DNA from: Gottfriedia sp002574545
GTDB lineage: Bacteria > Bacillota > Bacilli > Bacillales > Bacillaceae_G
Length of the DNA: 64,000 nt
Strand: one strand, 5' to 3'
Assembly (NCBI GenBank): GCA_052180195.1
Contig: CP197469.1
Shown piece by piece: positions 50,493 through 58,552 of this stretch. Each line of letters begins with the position of its first letter. Positions within the stretch are counted from its first letter, which is position 1. A program made the position numbers and the translations under genes. The notes under the pieces were generated by a model, which was not told where the DNA came from, did not search any database, and saw only the letters and a program-made list of their open reading frames with translations.

Positions 50493-51446
50493 TTAATCAA
50501 ATAAAGTACTTACTGATTGCTCTTCATATACACGAATAATCGCTTCACCTAATAGGCCAGCAACTGATAATTCAACAAGTTTATCAGTCTTTTTATCTTC
50601 AGTAAGACAAATTGAATTTGTTACAACTAATTCTTTAATACAAGAGTTTTCGATACGATCAATTGCCGGTCCAGACAATACAGGATGTGTACAACATGCA
50701 TATACTTCTTTTGCACCATGCTCTACTAATGCATTAGCAGCAAGTGTAATTGTACCCGCTGTATCAATAATATCATCAATTAAGATAGCCGTTTTACCAT
50801 CAATATTACCGATGATGTTCATAACTTCAGCAACATTTGGTTTTGGACGACGTTTATCAATGATAGCAATCGGAGCTTTTAGGCGATCTGCCATTTTTCG
50901 AGCTCTTGTTACTCCACCATGGTCAGGAGAAACAATTACGATATCTTCAAGCTGTTTTTTTCTAAAGTAATCTGAAAGGATAGGTACACCTAATAAGTGA
51001 TCAATCGGAATATCAAAGAATCCTTGAATTTGTGGAGCATGTAAATCAAGTGTAATCACTCGAGTTGAACCCGCAGTTTCAAGAAGATTTGCAACTAATT
51101 TTGATGTAATCGGCTCACGTGAACGAGCTTTACGATCTTGACGAGCGTAACCATAATAAGGAATTACGATGTTAATTGTTTTAGCTGATGCACGTTTTAA
51201 AGCATCAATCATAATTAATAATTCCATAATACTTTCATTTACAGGGAAACTTGTTGATTGAATGATAAACACATCACAACCACGGATACTTTCCTCTATG
51301 TTAATTTGCACTTCGCCATCGCTAAAACGAGAAACCGAACATTTACCAAGCTCTACACCAATGTGCTTTGCAATTTCTTCTGCTAATTTAGGATTCGAGT
51401 TTAGAGTAAATACTTTTAAATGCTTGTCTGGATAATGATTAGGCAT
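50493..51446 (-). CDS. prs: ribose-phosphate pyrophosphokinase
   Basis: Prs makes PRPP from ribose 5-phosphate and ATP. The 317 residues match class I enzymes. Motifs are FTLNSNPKLAEEIAKHIGVE at the start, SRFSDGEVQINIEES near 40, YYGYARQDRKARSREPITSK near 98-117, and the PRPP loop ILIDDIIDTAGTITLAA near 217. It follows glmU by 43 nt. In B. subtilis ctc follows; here a terminator and pth follow. Confidence 0.98.
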   Translation of the reverse strand: MPNHYPDKHLKVFTLNSNPKLAEEIAKHIGVELGKCSVSRFSDGEVQINIEESIRGCDVFIIQSTSFPVNESIMELLIMIDALKRASAKTINIVIPYYGYARQDRKARSREPITSKLVANLLETAGSTRVITLDLHAPQIQGFFDIPIDHLLGVPILSDYFRKKQLEDIVIVSPDHGGVTRARKMADRLKAPIAIIDKRRPKPNVAEVMNIIGNIDGKTAILIDDIIDTAGTITLAANALVEHGAKEVYACCTHPVLSGPAIDRIENSCIKELVVTNSICLTEDKKTDKLVELSVAGLLGEAIIRVYEEQSVSTLFD

Positions 51447-51489
51447 GTTTCGTGTACCCTCCGCTTTTTTTCTTTTCTTTTGTCTATAA

Positions 51490-52848
51490 TTAATTTTTAT
51501 AGTAACCTTCTTTATTCACTTGTCTTGCTCTTGCAATTGCTAGTGAATCTTCTGGAACTTCATGAGTAATCGTTGAACCTGCTGCAATATATGAACCTTT
51601 TTTAACCGTTACAGGTGCAATTAAATTTGAATTACACCCAACAAAGACGTTGTCTTCTATCGTTGTTTTAAACTTATTCTTACCGTCATAGTTCACAGTG
51701 ATTGAGCCACAACCAAGATTAACACCTTGACCAATTTCCGCGTCACCAATATAGCTTAAATGTGATGCTTTACTTCCGTTACCAAAAGTAACTTTTTTAG
51801 TTTCAACAAAATTACCAATTCGAACTTCATCACCTAAAGTTGATGCCGGACGAATGTGAGCAAATGGTCCCACTGTAGTTGAATGACCAATTTTACTCTC
51901 ATGTACAACAGATTGTTTAACCACTGTATCATTACCAATTTCACTATCGATAACTTCAGTATTTGGGCCTATTGTACTACCCGTTCCAATTATACTATTT
52001 CCATAGATCATTGTGCCAGGGTAAATAATTGTATCAGAACCAATTTTTGCATCTGCCGAGATATATGTGCTAGCTGAATCAATAATCGTTACACCGTTCA
52101 ACATATGCTTTTTGTTTATATTTTTGCGCATGATTGATTCTGCAATAGATAATGCATATCGATCATTTACACCTAATGTTTCATCGAAATTTGCCGTTTT
52201 ATATGCAGCTACTATTTCGCCCTTTGCTTTTAGTATCTCTATAACATCTGGTAAGTAATACTCACCTTGAGCGTTATTATTATTTACTTCGCTTAATGCT
52301 TCAAATAATGCTTTATTATCAAAGCAATATGTACCTGTATTTATTTCTTGAACTGTTAGCTCTTCAGGACTTGCATCCTTATGCTCAACAATTTTCAATA
52401 CAGACCCATTTTCGCCCCTAATTATTCTACCATAACCAGTTGAATCCTCAAGATGGGCTGTTAATATTGTAGCTTTTGCCTTTAATCTTTCGTGCTCGTC
52501 GAATAACGCTTGAATTGTCTCTGGTGAAATTAAAGGTGTGTCACCACAAATTACTAAAGTAGTGCCTTCTTTATCTTTTAACATTGGCGCTGCTTGAATA
52601 ACAGCATGTGCAGTACCTAATTGCTCAGCTTGTAGAGCATATTCACTATGATCACCTATTTGTGTTTTAACTAGTTCCGCTCCGTGACCTACAACGGTTA
52701 CAATATTTTGTACACCTACTGATTTTACGTGGTCTACAACATGTTGAACCATAGGTTTCCCACAAACAGGGTGAAGTACTTTATATAATTTTGATTTCAT
52801 TCTAGTACCTTTTCCTGCAGCTAGAACAATCGCATATTTACTTGACAT
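51490..52848 (-). CDS. glmU: bifunctional GlmU: UDP-GlcNAc pyrophosphorylase / GlcN-1-P acetyltransferase
   Basis: GlmU acetylates glucosamine-1-phosphate and couples it to UTP to give UDP-GlcNAc for peptidoglycan. I use the ATG at 52846-52848 (MSSKYAIVLAAGKGTRM), because an ATG 6 nt upstream abuts the GGAGG. Length is 452 residues. The N-terminal nucleotidyltransferase has LAAGKGTRM near 8 and GDTPLISPETIQAL near 100. The C-terminal left-handed beta-helix carries hexapeptide repeats (residues 250-440) with HLSYIGDAEIGQGVNLGCGS near 360. It follows spoVG. Confidence 0.98.
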   Translation of the reverse strand: MSSKYAIVLAAGKGTRMKSKLYKVLHPVCGKPMVQHVVDHVKSVGVQNIVTVVGHGAELVKTQIGDHSEYALQAEQLGTAHAVIQAAPMLKDKEGTTLVICGDTPLISPETIQALFDEHERLKAKATILTAHLEDSTGYGRIIRGENGSVLKIVEHKDASPEELTVQEINTGTYCFDNKALFEALSEVNNNNAQGEYYLPDVIEILKAKGEIVAAYKTANFDETLGVNDRYALSIAESIMRKNINKKHMLNGVTIIDSASTYISADAKIGSDTIIYPGTMIYGNSIIGTGSTIGPNTEVIDSEIGNDTVVKQSVVHESKIGHSTTVGPFAHIRPASTLGDEVRIGNFVETKKVTFGNGSKASHLSYIGDAEIGQGVNLGCGSITVNYDGKNKFKTTIEDNVFVGCNSNLIAPVTVKKGSYIAAGSTITHEVPEDSLAIARARQVNKEGYYKN

Positions 52849-52942
52849 AGTCATCCTCCATCAATCTAAATACCTATACCTGTTAGCTCAAAATGCTAAT
52901 TTTAATATTTTTCCACAAAATACATCCATTTTATTATACCAT

Positions 52943-52979
52943 AAAAAAAGAACCCATTATACATTAATGGGTTCTTTTT
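52943..52979 (-). terminator. terminator after spoVG
   Basis: AAGAACCCATTA and TAATGGGTTCTT form a 12-bp stem with a T-run on the minus strand. It separates spoVG from glmU. Confidence 0.85.
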
Positions 52980-52989
52980 GGTCATATTT

Positions 52990-53280
52990 TTAAGAAGCAC
53001 CTGCTTCTTCAAAGTCTTCTTCCAACTCACCTACTCGGTGATATTCAGCTAATACAGAATCCTGTATTTTGCTACGAGTTGAAGAGTTAATCGGATGAGC
53101 GATATCACGGAACTCTCCATCCGGAGTACGTTTACTTGGCATTGCTACAAATAAACCGTTATTACCATCGATTACGCGAATATCATGAACAACAAATTCA
53201 TGATCTAATGTAATCGATGCAATAGCTCTCATTCGACCCTCCGTATTTACGCGGCGTAGTCTTACGTCTGTCACTTCCAT
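52990..53280 (-). CDS. spoVG: SpoVG RNA-binding regulator
   Basis: SpoVG is a small nucleic-acid-binding protein that affects septum formation, sporulation and other processes. The start is the ATG at 53278-53280 (MEVTDVRLRRVNTEGRM), preceded by AAAGGTGG at suitable spacing, giving 96 residues, the family length. Conserved stretches are GLFVAMPSKRTPDGEFRDIA and HPINSSTR. A sigma-H-like promoter and AT-rich region lie upstream, consistent with sigma-H activation and AbrB repression known in B. subtilis. Confidence 0.97.
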   Translation of the reverse strand: MEVTDVRLRRVNTEGRMRAIASITLDHEFVVHDIRVIDGNNGLFVAMPSKRTPDGEFRDIAHPINSSTRSKIQDSVLAEYHRVGELEEDFEEAGAS

Positions 53281-53319
53281 CTTGTTCACCACCTTTATCA
53301 ACTTAAACCATAATTAGTA

Positions 53320-53348
53320 AGTTTCAACAATTATCAATAATTTCCTTC
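53320..53348 (-). promoter_or_regulatory. sigma-H-like promoter of spoVG
   Basis: GAAGGAAATT (53339-53348) is followed 10 nt later by GTTGAAACT (53320-53328) on the minus strand, close to the sigma-H consensus. The upstream 100 nt are very AT-rich, as in AbrB-bound regions. Confidence 0.55.
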
Positions 53349-53453
53349 TTTTTGGAAAATTTTTTATTTAAATTATTTAATTTTTACAAATGTTTACTAA
53401 ATTAAAGTCCTCAACTTATTTATCGGAATATTTTAATTGGATTTTAACGAATA

Positions 53454-53481
53454 TAAAAAAAACCTGAAAAAGTTTCAGGTT
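53454..53481 (-). terminator. terminator after ridA
   Basis: AACCTGAAA (53461-53469) and TTTCAGGTT (53473-53481) form a stem followed by TTTTTT on the minus strand. Confidence 0.85.
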
Positions 53482-53487
53482 TTTGGC

Positions 53488-53859
53488 TTATACAACTGCG
53501 ATACACTCGATTTCAACTAGCACGTCTTTAGGTAGTCTTGCAACTTCCACACAGCTTCTTGCAGGCTTGTGTCCATTGAAAAATTCTTCGTATATACCAT
53601 TAAATTCAACGAACATTGTTAGGTCTTTTAAAAATACAGTTGTTTTAATAACTTTTGACAAGTCTGTACCAGCTTCTTCTAGAACAGCCTTAAGGTTCGC
53701 AAACACTTGCTTTGTTTGTTCTTGAATTCCACCTTCTACAAGATTTCCCTCTGCAGTTAATGGAATTTGACCAGAAGTGTATAATAATCCATTAGCGATT
53801 ATTGCTTGAGAATATGGTCCAATTGCTTTTGGTGCATGATCAGTATGAATTAATTGCAT
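53488..53859 (-). CDS. ridA: RidA, 2-iminobutanoate/2-iminopropanoate deaminase (YabJ)
   Basis: RidA hydrolyses reactive enamine/imine intermediates released by PLP enzymes. The 123 residues match the family. Signature stretches are HTDHAPKAIGPYSQAIIANG at the start, YTSGQIPLTAEGNLVEGG near 27-44 and the C-terminal KPARSCVEVARLPKDVLVEI with the substrate-binding Arg near 103. It lies 53 nt after purR. In B. subtilis YabJ was linked to PurR-controlled purine regulation. Confidence 0.97.
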   Translation of the reverse strand: MQLIHTDHAPKAIGPYSQAIIANGLLYTSGQIPLTAEGNLVEGGIQEQTKQVFANLKAVLEEAGTDLSKVIKTTVFLKDLTMFVEFNGIYEEFFNGHKPARSCVEVARLPKDVLVEIECIAVV

Positions 53860-53912
53860 TATGTATCTTCCCCTTCTTCACTAATTTAGGTAGCTTATTC
53901 AATAAGCAACTA

Positions 53913-54752
53913 TCAGTTTTCAGTTTTAATAAATGACTCTTCTTGGAAATTGCCTCTTTCGACACGAATAAGCTGTTCTCTTTCATTTACCTCAGATAAC
54001 TTTACAAGTGATATATAATCTTCAACTAATCTTTCTTCAATATTTACTGCTTCAACTAATACACCAATTCCTGCAACATTTGCCTGAAATTCCTTCAGTA
54101 AATTTTTCATCCCAGTAACCGTTCCACCAGCTTTCATGAAATCATCGATAATTAAAACATTTGAACCTGCCTCGATGCTTCTTTTTGCCAATGACATTGT
54201 TTGTATACGTTTTGTTGATCCAGATACGTAGTTAATACTTACTGTTGATCCTTCTGTAACCTTGTTATCTTGACGAACAATTACAACTGGTACATTTAAA
54301 AAATTTGCAACTGCGTACGCTAAAGGAATTCCTTTTGTTGCGATTGTCATAACGATATCTATTTTTTGATTACTGAATATTGATGCAAACATACGTCCTA
54401 CACTATTAACATAGTTAGGATTGCTTAATATATCAGTCATGTACAAGTATCCACCAGGCAACACTCGGTCTGGTTTTTGAAGTAGATCACATAATTCTTC
54501 AATTACTGTATTTACTTCTTGATTGCTAATACTAGGAATATACTTTACACCACCAGCTGCTCCTGGGACAGTCAATAGTGTCCCAATACCTTGCTGTTCG
54601 AACGTTTGCTTAATAATACCTAAATCCTCACTGACAGATGATTTAGCAGACGCATATAAATCAGCAAAAAAAGTTAATGATACTAATTGTTGTGGATGAT
54701 GCAACAAATAGTGTGTCATACCTACAAGACGAGAGCTTCTTCTAATTTTCAT
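53913..54752 (-). CDS. purR: purine operon repressor PurR
   Basis: PurR represses purine genes and is relieved by PRPP. The start is the ATG at 54750-54752 (MKIRRSSRLVGMTHYLLHHP), with GAGG upstream, giving 279 residues. An N-terminal winged-helix domain (residues 1-70) is followed by a PRT-fold effector domain with VLIIDDFMKAGGTVTGMKNL near 200 as the PRPP-binding motif. An inverted repeat resembling a PurBox pair lies upstream and suggests autoregulation. Confidence 0.96.
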   Translation of the reverse strand: MKIRRSSRLVGMTHYLLHHPQQLVSLTFFADLYASAKSSVSEDLGIIKQTFEQQGIGTLLTVPGAAGGVKYIPSISNQEVNTVIEELCDLLQKPDRVLPGGYLYMTDILSNPNYVNSVGRMFASIFSNQKIDIVMTIATKGIPLAYAVANFLNVPVVIVRQDNKVTEGSTVSINYVSGSTKRIQTMSLAKRSIEAGSNVLIIDDFMKAGGTVTGMKNLLKEFQANVAGIGVLVEAVNIEERLVEDYISLVKLSEVNEREQLIRVERGNFQEESFIKTEN

Positions 54753-54767
54753 GCAGCACCTCAAATC

Positions 54768-54803
54768 ACGAATATTTTATAAAAATTTTATAATAATATT
54801 CGT
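54768..54803. promoter_or_regulatory. inverted repeat upstream of purR, possible PurBox pair
   Basis: ACGAATATT (54768-54776) and AATATTCGT (54795-54803) are perfect complements 18 nt apart, directly upstream of purR. Known PurR sites are two inverted boxes with a central CGAA at similar spacing. Here the base after CGAA is T rather than C, so it is a degenerate match. No T-run follows, so it is not an ispE terminator. Confidence 0.5.
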
Positions 54804-54805
54804 AT

Positions 54806-55675
54806 TTAATCAAGTTTTTCCCTTTCACCTAACATCCGAACGGCGTATACTTGATCGCAGAAACCTTTTAGACCGTTATAAACGCGATTCATCCTAGAAT
54901 CATGGCGAACTAATCCGAACACCGTAGGACCACTTCCACTCATTAAAACGGCATCTGCACCAAAGCGTTTCATTTGATCTTTAATCATTGCAACCTCAGG
55001 GTGTAGTTGCAGTGTAACAGTTTCTAATACGTTTCCTAAAGATAGACAAATTTCATCGTAATTTTTATTCGATATGGCATCGACCATACGATCTACATCA
55101 GGATGCTGAATATTATCTAATTTTAGCTTTTGATAAACAGTAGCTGTTGAAACGCCCTGTGTTGGTTTCGCTAAAATAACCCAACAAGGTGGTGGTGTAT
55201 CAATATGTTCGATCTTTTCGCCACGACCTGTAGCAATAGCAGTTCCGCCATAAACACAAAACGATACATCCGACCCGATTTTTGAACCAATTACCGCCAA
55301 TTCATCCAACGAACAATTTAAATTCCAAAGCTTATTTAGACCTCTCAGTACGGCCGCTGCATCTGAGCTACCTCCAGCTAAACCAGCAGCTACAGGAATA
55401 TTTTTTGTTATAAAAATATGCGCTCCTAATTTAACTCCGAACATTTCTTTGAGTAGCATTGCAGCTTGATAAGCTAAATTGCGTTGATCATCTGGTACGT
55501 AACGATTATGTGATGTAACGACAATCTTATCTTCTTGAATAAGCTCTAATTCAATTCGATCAGCTAAATCGATCGTTGTCATGATCATTTTTACATCATG
55601 ATATCCGTCGCTTCTTTTCCCTACTACATCTAATGAAAGATTTATTTTCGCGGGAGCCTTCACCATTAATTTCAC
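54806..55675 (-). CDS. ispE: 4-diphosphocytidyl-2-C-methyl-D-erythritol kinase
   Basis: IspE phosphorylates CDP-ME in the MEP isoprenoid pathway. Start choice is uncertain. I use the GTG at 55673-55675, 8 nt after AAGAAGG, giving MKLMVKAPAKINLSLDVVGK and 289 residues. Alternatives are an ATG 9 nt downstream or a GTG 9 nt upstream that lies in the Shine-Dalgarno. GHMP-kinase motifs are APAKINLSLDV near 7, VAAGLAGGSSDAAAVLRGLN near 94 and LMSGSGPTVFGLV near 260. It lies upstream of purR, as in B. subtilis. Confidence 0.95.
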   Translation of the reverse strand: MKLMVKAPAKINLSLDVVGKRSDGYHDVKMIMTTIDLADRIELELIQEDKIVVTSHNRYVPDDQRNLAYQAAMLLKEMFGVKLGAHIFITKNIPVAAGLAGGSSDAAAVLRGLNKLWNLNCSLDELAVIGSKIGSDVSFCVYGGTAIATGRGEKIEHIDTPPPCWVILAKPTQGVSTATVYQKLKLDNIQHPDVDRMVDAISNKNYDEICLSLGNVLETVTLQLHPEVAMIKDQMKRFGADAVLMSGSGPTVFGLVRHDSRMNRVYNGLKGFCDQVYAVRMLGEREKLD

Positions 55676-55793
55676 TATTCTCACCTTCTTATGAACACTT
55701 ACTTTTTTGCTATTGTATCATAATTAACTCATAAGAAAAATGTACCCCAATGAATGTGAGCTCCAATCATTCTATTTTATTTATGGAAGATTC

Positions 55794-55823
55794 ACAAAAA
55801 CCGAAGCAAAATGCTTCGGTTTG
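55794..55823 (-). terminator. terminator after sspF
   Basis: AACCGAAGCA (55799-55808) and TGCTTCGGTT (55812-55821) form a 10-bp stem with a T-run on the minus strand. Confidence 0.9.
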
Positions 55824-55860
55824 ATGTGTAGACAAATTCGTTTGTCGAAGTGAAGATTGT

Positions 55861-56043
55861 TTATTGTTGCTTATTAGATAATTGTAACTCAGCTAATTCG
55901 ATTGCCCTTTTAACCATGTTGCCGGCATCCTTCGCTCGAATGCCTCCCCAGCCTTCTTTTTGAACGACGTCATAGAAACCAAGATCTTTTGCAAGTTCCT
56001 CTTTAAAGCTCTGTGACATTATACCTCTTTTTCTTCTACCCAA
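55861..56043 (-). CDS. sspF: SspF, alpha/beta-type small acid-soluble spore protein
   Basis: SspF binds and protects spore DNA. It is small and ends in the conserved KRAIELAELQLSNKQQ; the core is ELAKDLGFYDVVQKEGWGGI and RAKDAGNMVKRAIE. I favour the TTG at 56041-56043, giving MGRRKRGIMSQSFKEEL and 60 residues, because the B. subtilis protein starts MGRRRG. A GGGGG site lies about 11 nt upstream. An ATG at 56017-56019 is the alternative, but GAGG lies only 4 nt from it. A clear sigma-G-type promoter precedes it. Confidence 0.93.
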   Translation of the reverse strand: MGRRKRGIMSQSFKEELAKDLGFYDVVQKEGWGGIRAKDAGNMVKRAIELAELQLSNKQQ

Positions 56044-56077
56044 AAAAAGCAACCCCCTTTTTCCACTTCGACATTGT

Positions 56078-56107
56078 TAGTATGTGTAAATCAGTTTCAT
56101 TTCATGA
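56078..56107 (-). promoter_or_regulatory. sigma-G promoter of sspF
   Basis: TCATG (56103-56107) and CATACTA (56078-56084) are separated by 18 nt on the minus strand. The -10 is a perfect CATNNTA and the -35 has one deviation from GHATR. It lies just after the veg terminator, about 35 nt upstream of the sspF start. Confidence 0.7.
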
Positions 56108-56111
56108 ATTA

Positions 56112-56148
56112 TAAAAAGAAAAGGGACAGTAGAAAATTCTACTGTCCA
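56112..56148 (-). terminator. terminator overlapping the end of veg
   Basis: GGACAGTAGA (56124-56133) and TCTACTGTCC (56138-56147) form a perfect stem, with a T-rich tail on the minus strand. The upstream arm lies inside the last codons of veg, and the stop codon is in the loop region. Confidence 0.85.
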
Positions 56149-56408
56149 TTCGCCATCAGTCCACTTGTATGGTCATCACAGAAAAACAATTCAACTGTTT
56201 CTGTTAAGATATCAGCATAACTAAAAGATAAGCGTTCAAATGCGTTCTCTTCTTGATCTAATTGTACTACGAATATGGATGGATATGTTTCTGCTAATAC
56301 ACCGGAACGTTCCACAGTCTTTCTACGTCCGCTATTTGCTTTTAATGTAAGTCGTTGTCCAACATGACTATCTAAAGTATCCTTTATTTCAGATAATTTT
56401 TTTGCCAT
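56139..56408 (-). CDS. veg: Veg protein
   Basis: Veg is a small, abundant protein that promotes biofilm-matrix gene expression in B. subtilis; the mechanism is not settled. The start is the ATG at 56406-56408 (MAKKLSEIKDTLDSHVGQRL), with AGGTGG upstream, giving 89 residues against about 86 in the family. Conserved segments are LTLKANSGRRKTVERSGVLA, ETYPSIFVVQLDQEENAFER and SFSYADILTETVELFF. Two consensus-like promoters precede it. Confidence 0.96.
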   Translation of the reverse strand: MAKKLSEIKDTLDSHVGQRLTLKANSGRRKTVERSGVLAETYPSIFVVQLDQEENAFERLSFSYADILTETVELFFCDDHTSGLMANGQ

Positions 56409-56430
56409 TTCATACCACCTCACTAAGACA

Positions 56431-56459
56431 AGTATACCATCTTATGTAAACTAAGTCAA
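56431..56459 (-). promoter_or_regulatory. veg promoter, proximal
   Basis: TTGACT (56454-56459) and TATACT (56431-56436) are separated by 17 nt on the minus strand, 23 nt upstream of the veg start. Confidence 0.75.
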
Positions 56460-56469
56460 AAAAGATAAA

Positions 56470-56499
56470 ATTATACCAACGTTACTGGCTACCTGTCAA
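56470..56499 (-). promoter_or_regulatory. veg promoter, distal
   Basis: TTGACA (56494-56499) and TATAAT (56470-56475), both perfect, are separated by 18 nt on the minus strand. Tandem strong promoters fit the known high expression of veg. Confidence 0.8.
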
Positions 56500-56553
56500 T
56501 ATTTTTTTGCAACACCTGTTTATTATTTGTGAAAATCTGAAAATTTATGTATG

Positions 56554-56605
56554 AAAAAAAAGATTTTCTACATACGAGTTCTCTCGTTAATGTAGAAAAT
56601 CTTTT
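56554..56605 (-). terminator. long terminator after yabG
   Basis: AAAGATTTTCTACAT and ATGTAGAAAATCTTT with a further ACGAG/CTCGT stem form a very long hairpin, followed by eight T on the minus strand. Confidence 0.9.
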
Positions 56606-56607
56606 CC

Positions 56608-57486
56608 TTACTCCTCTTCCATCGATTGGAAAGGCAGTCCTGTTCTTAAAATTCCTTTTGTTTCTACTCCACCTAGTCCCTTTTCACCTGTAATTGTATT
56701 ACGAACCACATCATATACATTTACACGATCCATAAATGAAGTGAAACTTATCTTTCCAACTACATAAACAGGATCTAACGCATGTATGTTTACCCTAGTT
56801 GGTGAACTTGCAAAGTTTGCTCCTGCACGTATAATCGCCTCAAAGTGAGATTGACATGCTCCAGCAAATATTACAAGATGGTCTAAAGACGGAACCTTTT
56901 TTCGTGCCTCTTTTACAGCATCGACAAAATATCTTGAATGTCTGTAAGCATCTAAATCAGTAACGACACCTTTTGCTTTTGTGTATGCATCGTGACCAGT
57001 TATAACTAATATATCAGGGCGATAATGATCTAAATAATAACCAATTTTCGTTGGTAACTCTGTTTCCTTACAATAAATCCCTTCAACGGGAACACCCATC
57101 TTATTATACATTTCAAGACATTTTTTTAAATAAATTGGATCCCCATCGATGTGTAGAACCCGACCTGGTATTTGAAAAAGATTTACATCTGTTCTAAATC
57201 CATTTGTTGCTTGAAATCTTCTTTTTTCTTTTTGTTCCATAGCTTCTCTTTTAAATAGTTTGTAGTTTTCCTCAATTTGAACAGATGATCTTTTACCTTT
57301 TTCTCGATACTCTGATTCAATGATTACTCGCAGGTCGGATAAAGGCGCATCAGCAATTAAACGAAAATCGTCACCATATAAGACAGCAATGACTTCATCC
57401 CCGATTTGTTTTACCTCCACTACTCGAAAAACTAGGTCATATTTATAAGATGCTCTTTCTACTATATCTCCTACATTAATATTCAC
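56608..57486 (-). CDS. yabG: YabG, sporulation-specific protease
   Basis: YabG processes coat proteins such as SpoIVA during coat maturation and belongs to peptidase family U57. The 292 residues match the family. Recognisable stretches are ERASYKYDLVFRVVEVKQIG at the start, DILVITGHDAYTKAKG near 155, HLVIFAGACQSHFEAIIRAG near 205 and NFASSPTRVNIHALDPVYVV near 225. His and Cys in the GHD and GACQSHFEA motifs are the likely catalytic residues. A sigma-K promoter is expected; a CATACATAA (57544-57552) could be its -10, but the -35 is poorly placed. Confidence 0.95.
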   Translation of the reverse strand: MNINVGDIVERASYKYDLVFRVVEVKQIGDEVIAVLYGDDFRLIADAPLSDLRVIIESEYREKGKRSSVQIEENYKLFKREAMEQKEKRRFQATNGFRTDVNLFQIPGRVLHIDGDPIYLKKCLEMYNKMGVPVEGIYCKETELPTKIGYYLDHYRPDILVITGHDAYTKAKGVVTDLDAYRHSRYFVDAVKEARKKVPSLDHLVIFAGACQSHFEAIIRAGANFASSPTRVNIHALDPVYVVGKISFTSFMDRVNVYDVVRNTITGEKGLGGVETKGILRTGLPFQSMEEE

Positions 57487-57624
57487 ATGCCTTCCCCTCC
57501 AAAAAAGCTTAAGTACACTACGAGTTCGCTCTCTTTTTTTAGATTATGTATGGACAAAAAAAAGGGTGAAAAGAAGGTTTATTGAACTTTTGTAGGGCAT
57601 CAGAACTAAAATAAAATATCAAAT

Positions 57625-57675
57625 AAAAAAGATGATTACAAACTAGTTGTTAAATTAGCTTATAATCATCTTTTC
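57625..57675 (-). terminator. terminator after rsmA
   Basis: GATGATTA and TAATCATC with inner pairing and a TTTTTT tail on the minus strand, immediately past the rsmA stop. Confidence 0.75.
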
Positions 57676-57676
57676 A

Positions 57677-58552
57677 TTATTTTACTTGCTTATATAGACT
57701 ATTACTTAATGTTGCAAATTCTTGAATTGATAAAGTTTCGCCTCTTCTCGTTCCTTCAATACCTGCCTCTTGAAGGCAAGCTTCAAGAATTGCCTTATCT
57801 TTTTTCAGTTGAGAAAAATTATTTAATAAATTATTATTTAATGTTTTTCTTCTTTGAGCAAAGCTCGCTCTAACTACTTCAAAAAAGAATGATTCATCAA
57901 TTACCTCTGCTGCTGGTTCTTCACGTTTTACTAGCTTGATAACAGCGGAATCCACATTTGGTTGTGGCATGAAGACCGTTCTAGGTACAGTCATAACCGT
58001 TGAGGCATGTGTATAAAACTGTATTGCAATTGATAGTGAACCATAATCCTTTGTCCCCGGCTTTGCGGCGATGCGGTCAGCTACTTCTTTTTGTAGCATA
58101 CAAACAATTCCTCTAATTGGTAAACCTTCTGTTAATAGCTTCATGATAATTGGTGTTGTTACATAATAAGGTAAATTTGCAACTACCATTATATCTGATT
58201 CATTAGGCAAATACTCATTAATCGCTTTTTCAACATCTGCCTTTAGTACATCTTCATTAACAATTTGTATATTATCATATGGGGAAAGTGTATCTTCTAA
58301 GATTGGGATTAGTCTATTATCAATTTCAAAAGCTAATACTTTCTTAGCACGCTTAGCAATCTGCTCTGTTAATGCCCCAATTCCCGGTCCAATTTCAATT
58401 GCGCAACTTTCTTCAGTTAAATCTGCATAACTTACAATGTTTTCTAGTATATTTGTATCAATTAAGAAATTTTGACCATAACTTTTTTTAAAGAAGAAAT
58501 CGTACTTGGCTAATATTTCTTTCGTTCGACTAGGTGTCGCGATATCCTTCAT
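57677..58552 (-). CDS. rsmA: 16S rRNA dimethyladenosine transferase RsmA (KsgA)
   Basis: RsmA dimethylates two adjacent adenosines near the 3' end of 16S rRNA (A1518/A1519 in E. coli numbering). The 291 residues match the family. The SAM site is FFKKSYGQNFLIDTNILENI near 20-40 and AIEIGPGIGALTEQIAKRAK near 52. The catalytic NLPYYVTTPIIMKLL is near 125. It overlaps the rnmV stop by one base (TAATG), so the two are translationally coupled. Confidence 0.97.
   Translation of the reverse strand: MKDIATPSRTKEILAKYDFFFKKSYGQNFLIDTNILENIVSYADLTEESCAIEIGPGIGALTEQIAKRAKKVLAFEIDNRLIPILEDTLSPYDNIQIVNEDVLKADVEKAINEYLPNESDIMVVANLPYYVTTPIIMKLLTEGLPIRGIVCMLQKEVADRIAAKPGTKDYGSLSIAIQFYTHASTVMTVPRTVFMPQPNVDSAVIKLVKREEPAAEVIDESFFFEVVRASFAQRRKTLNNNLLNNFSQLKKDKAILEACLQEAGIEGTRRGETLSIQEFATLSNSLYKQVK

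Noticed and set aside
57543..57570. Sigma-K promoter of yabG
   Set aside because: A CATACATAA -10 is visible, but the nearest AC-containing -35 is about 13 nt away, so the spacing is too short for a confident call.
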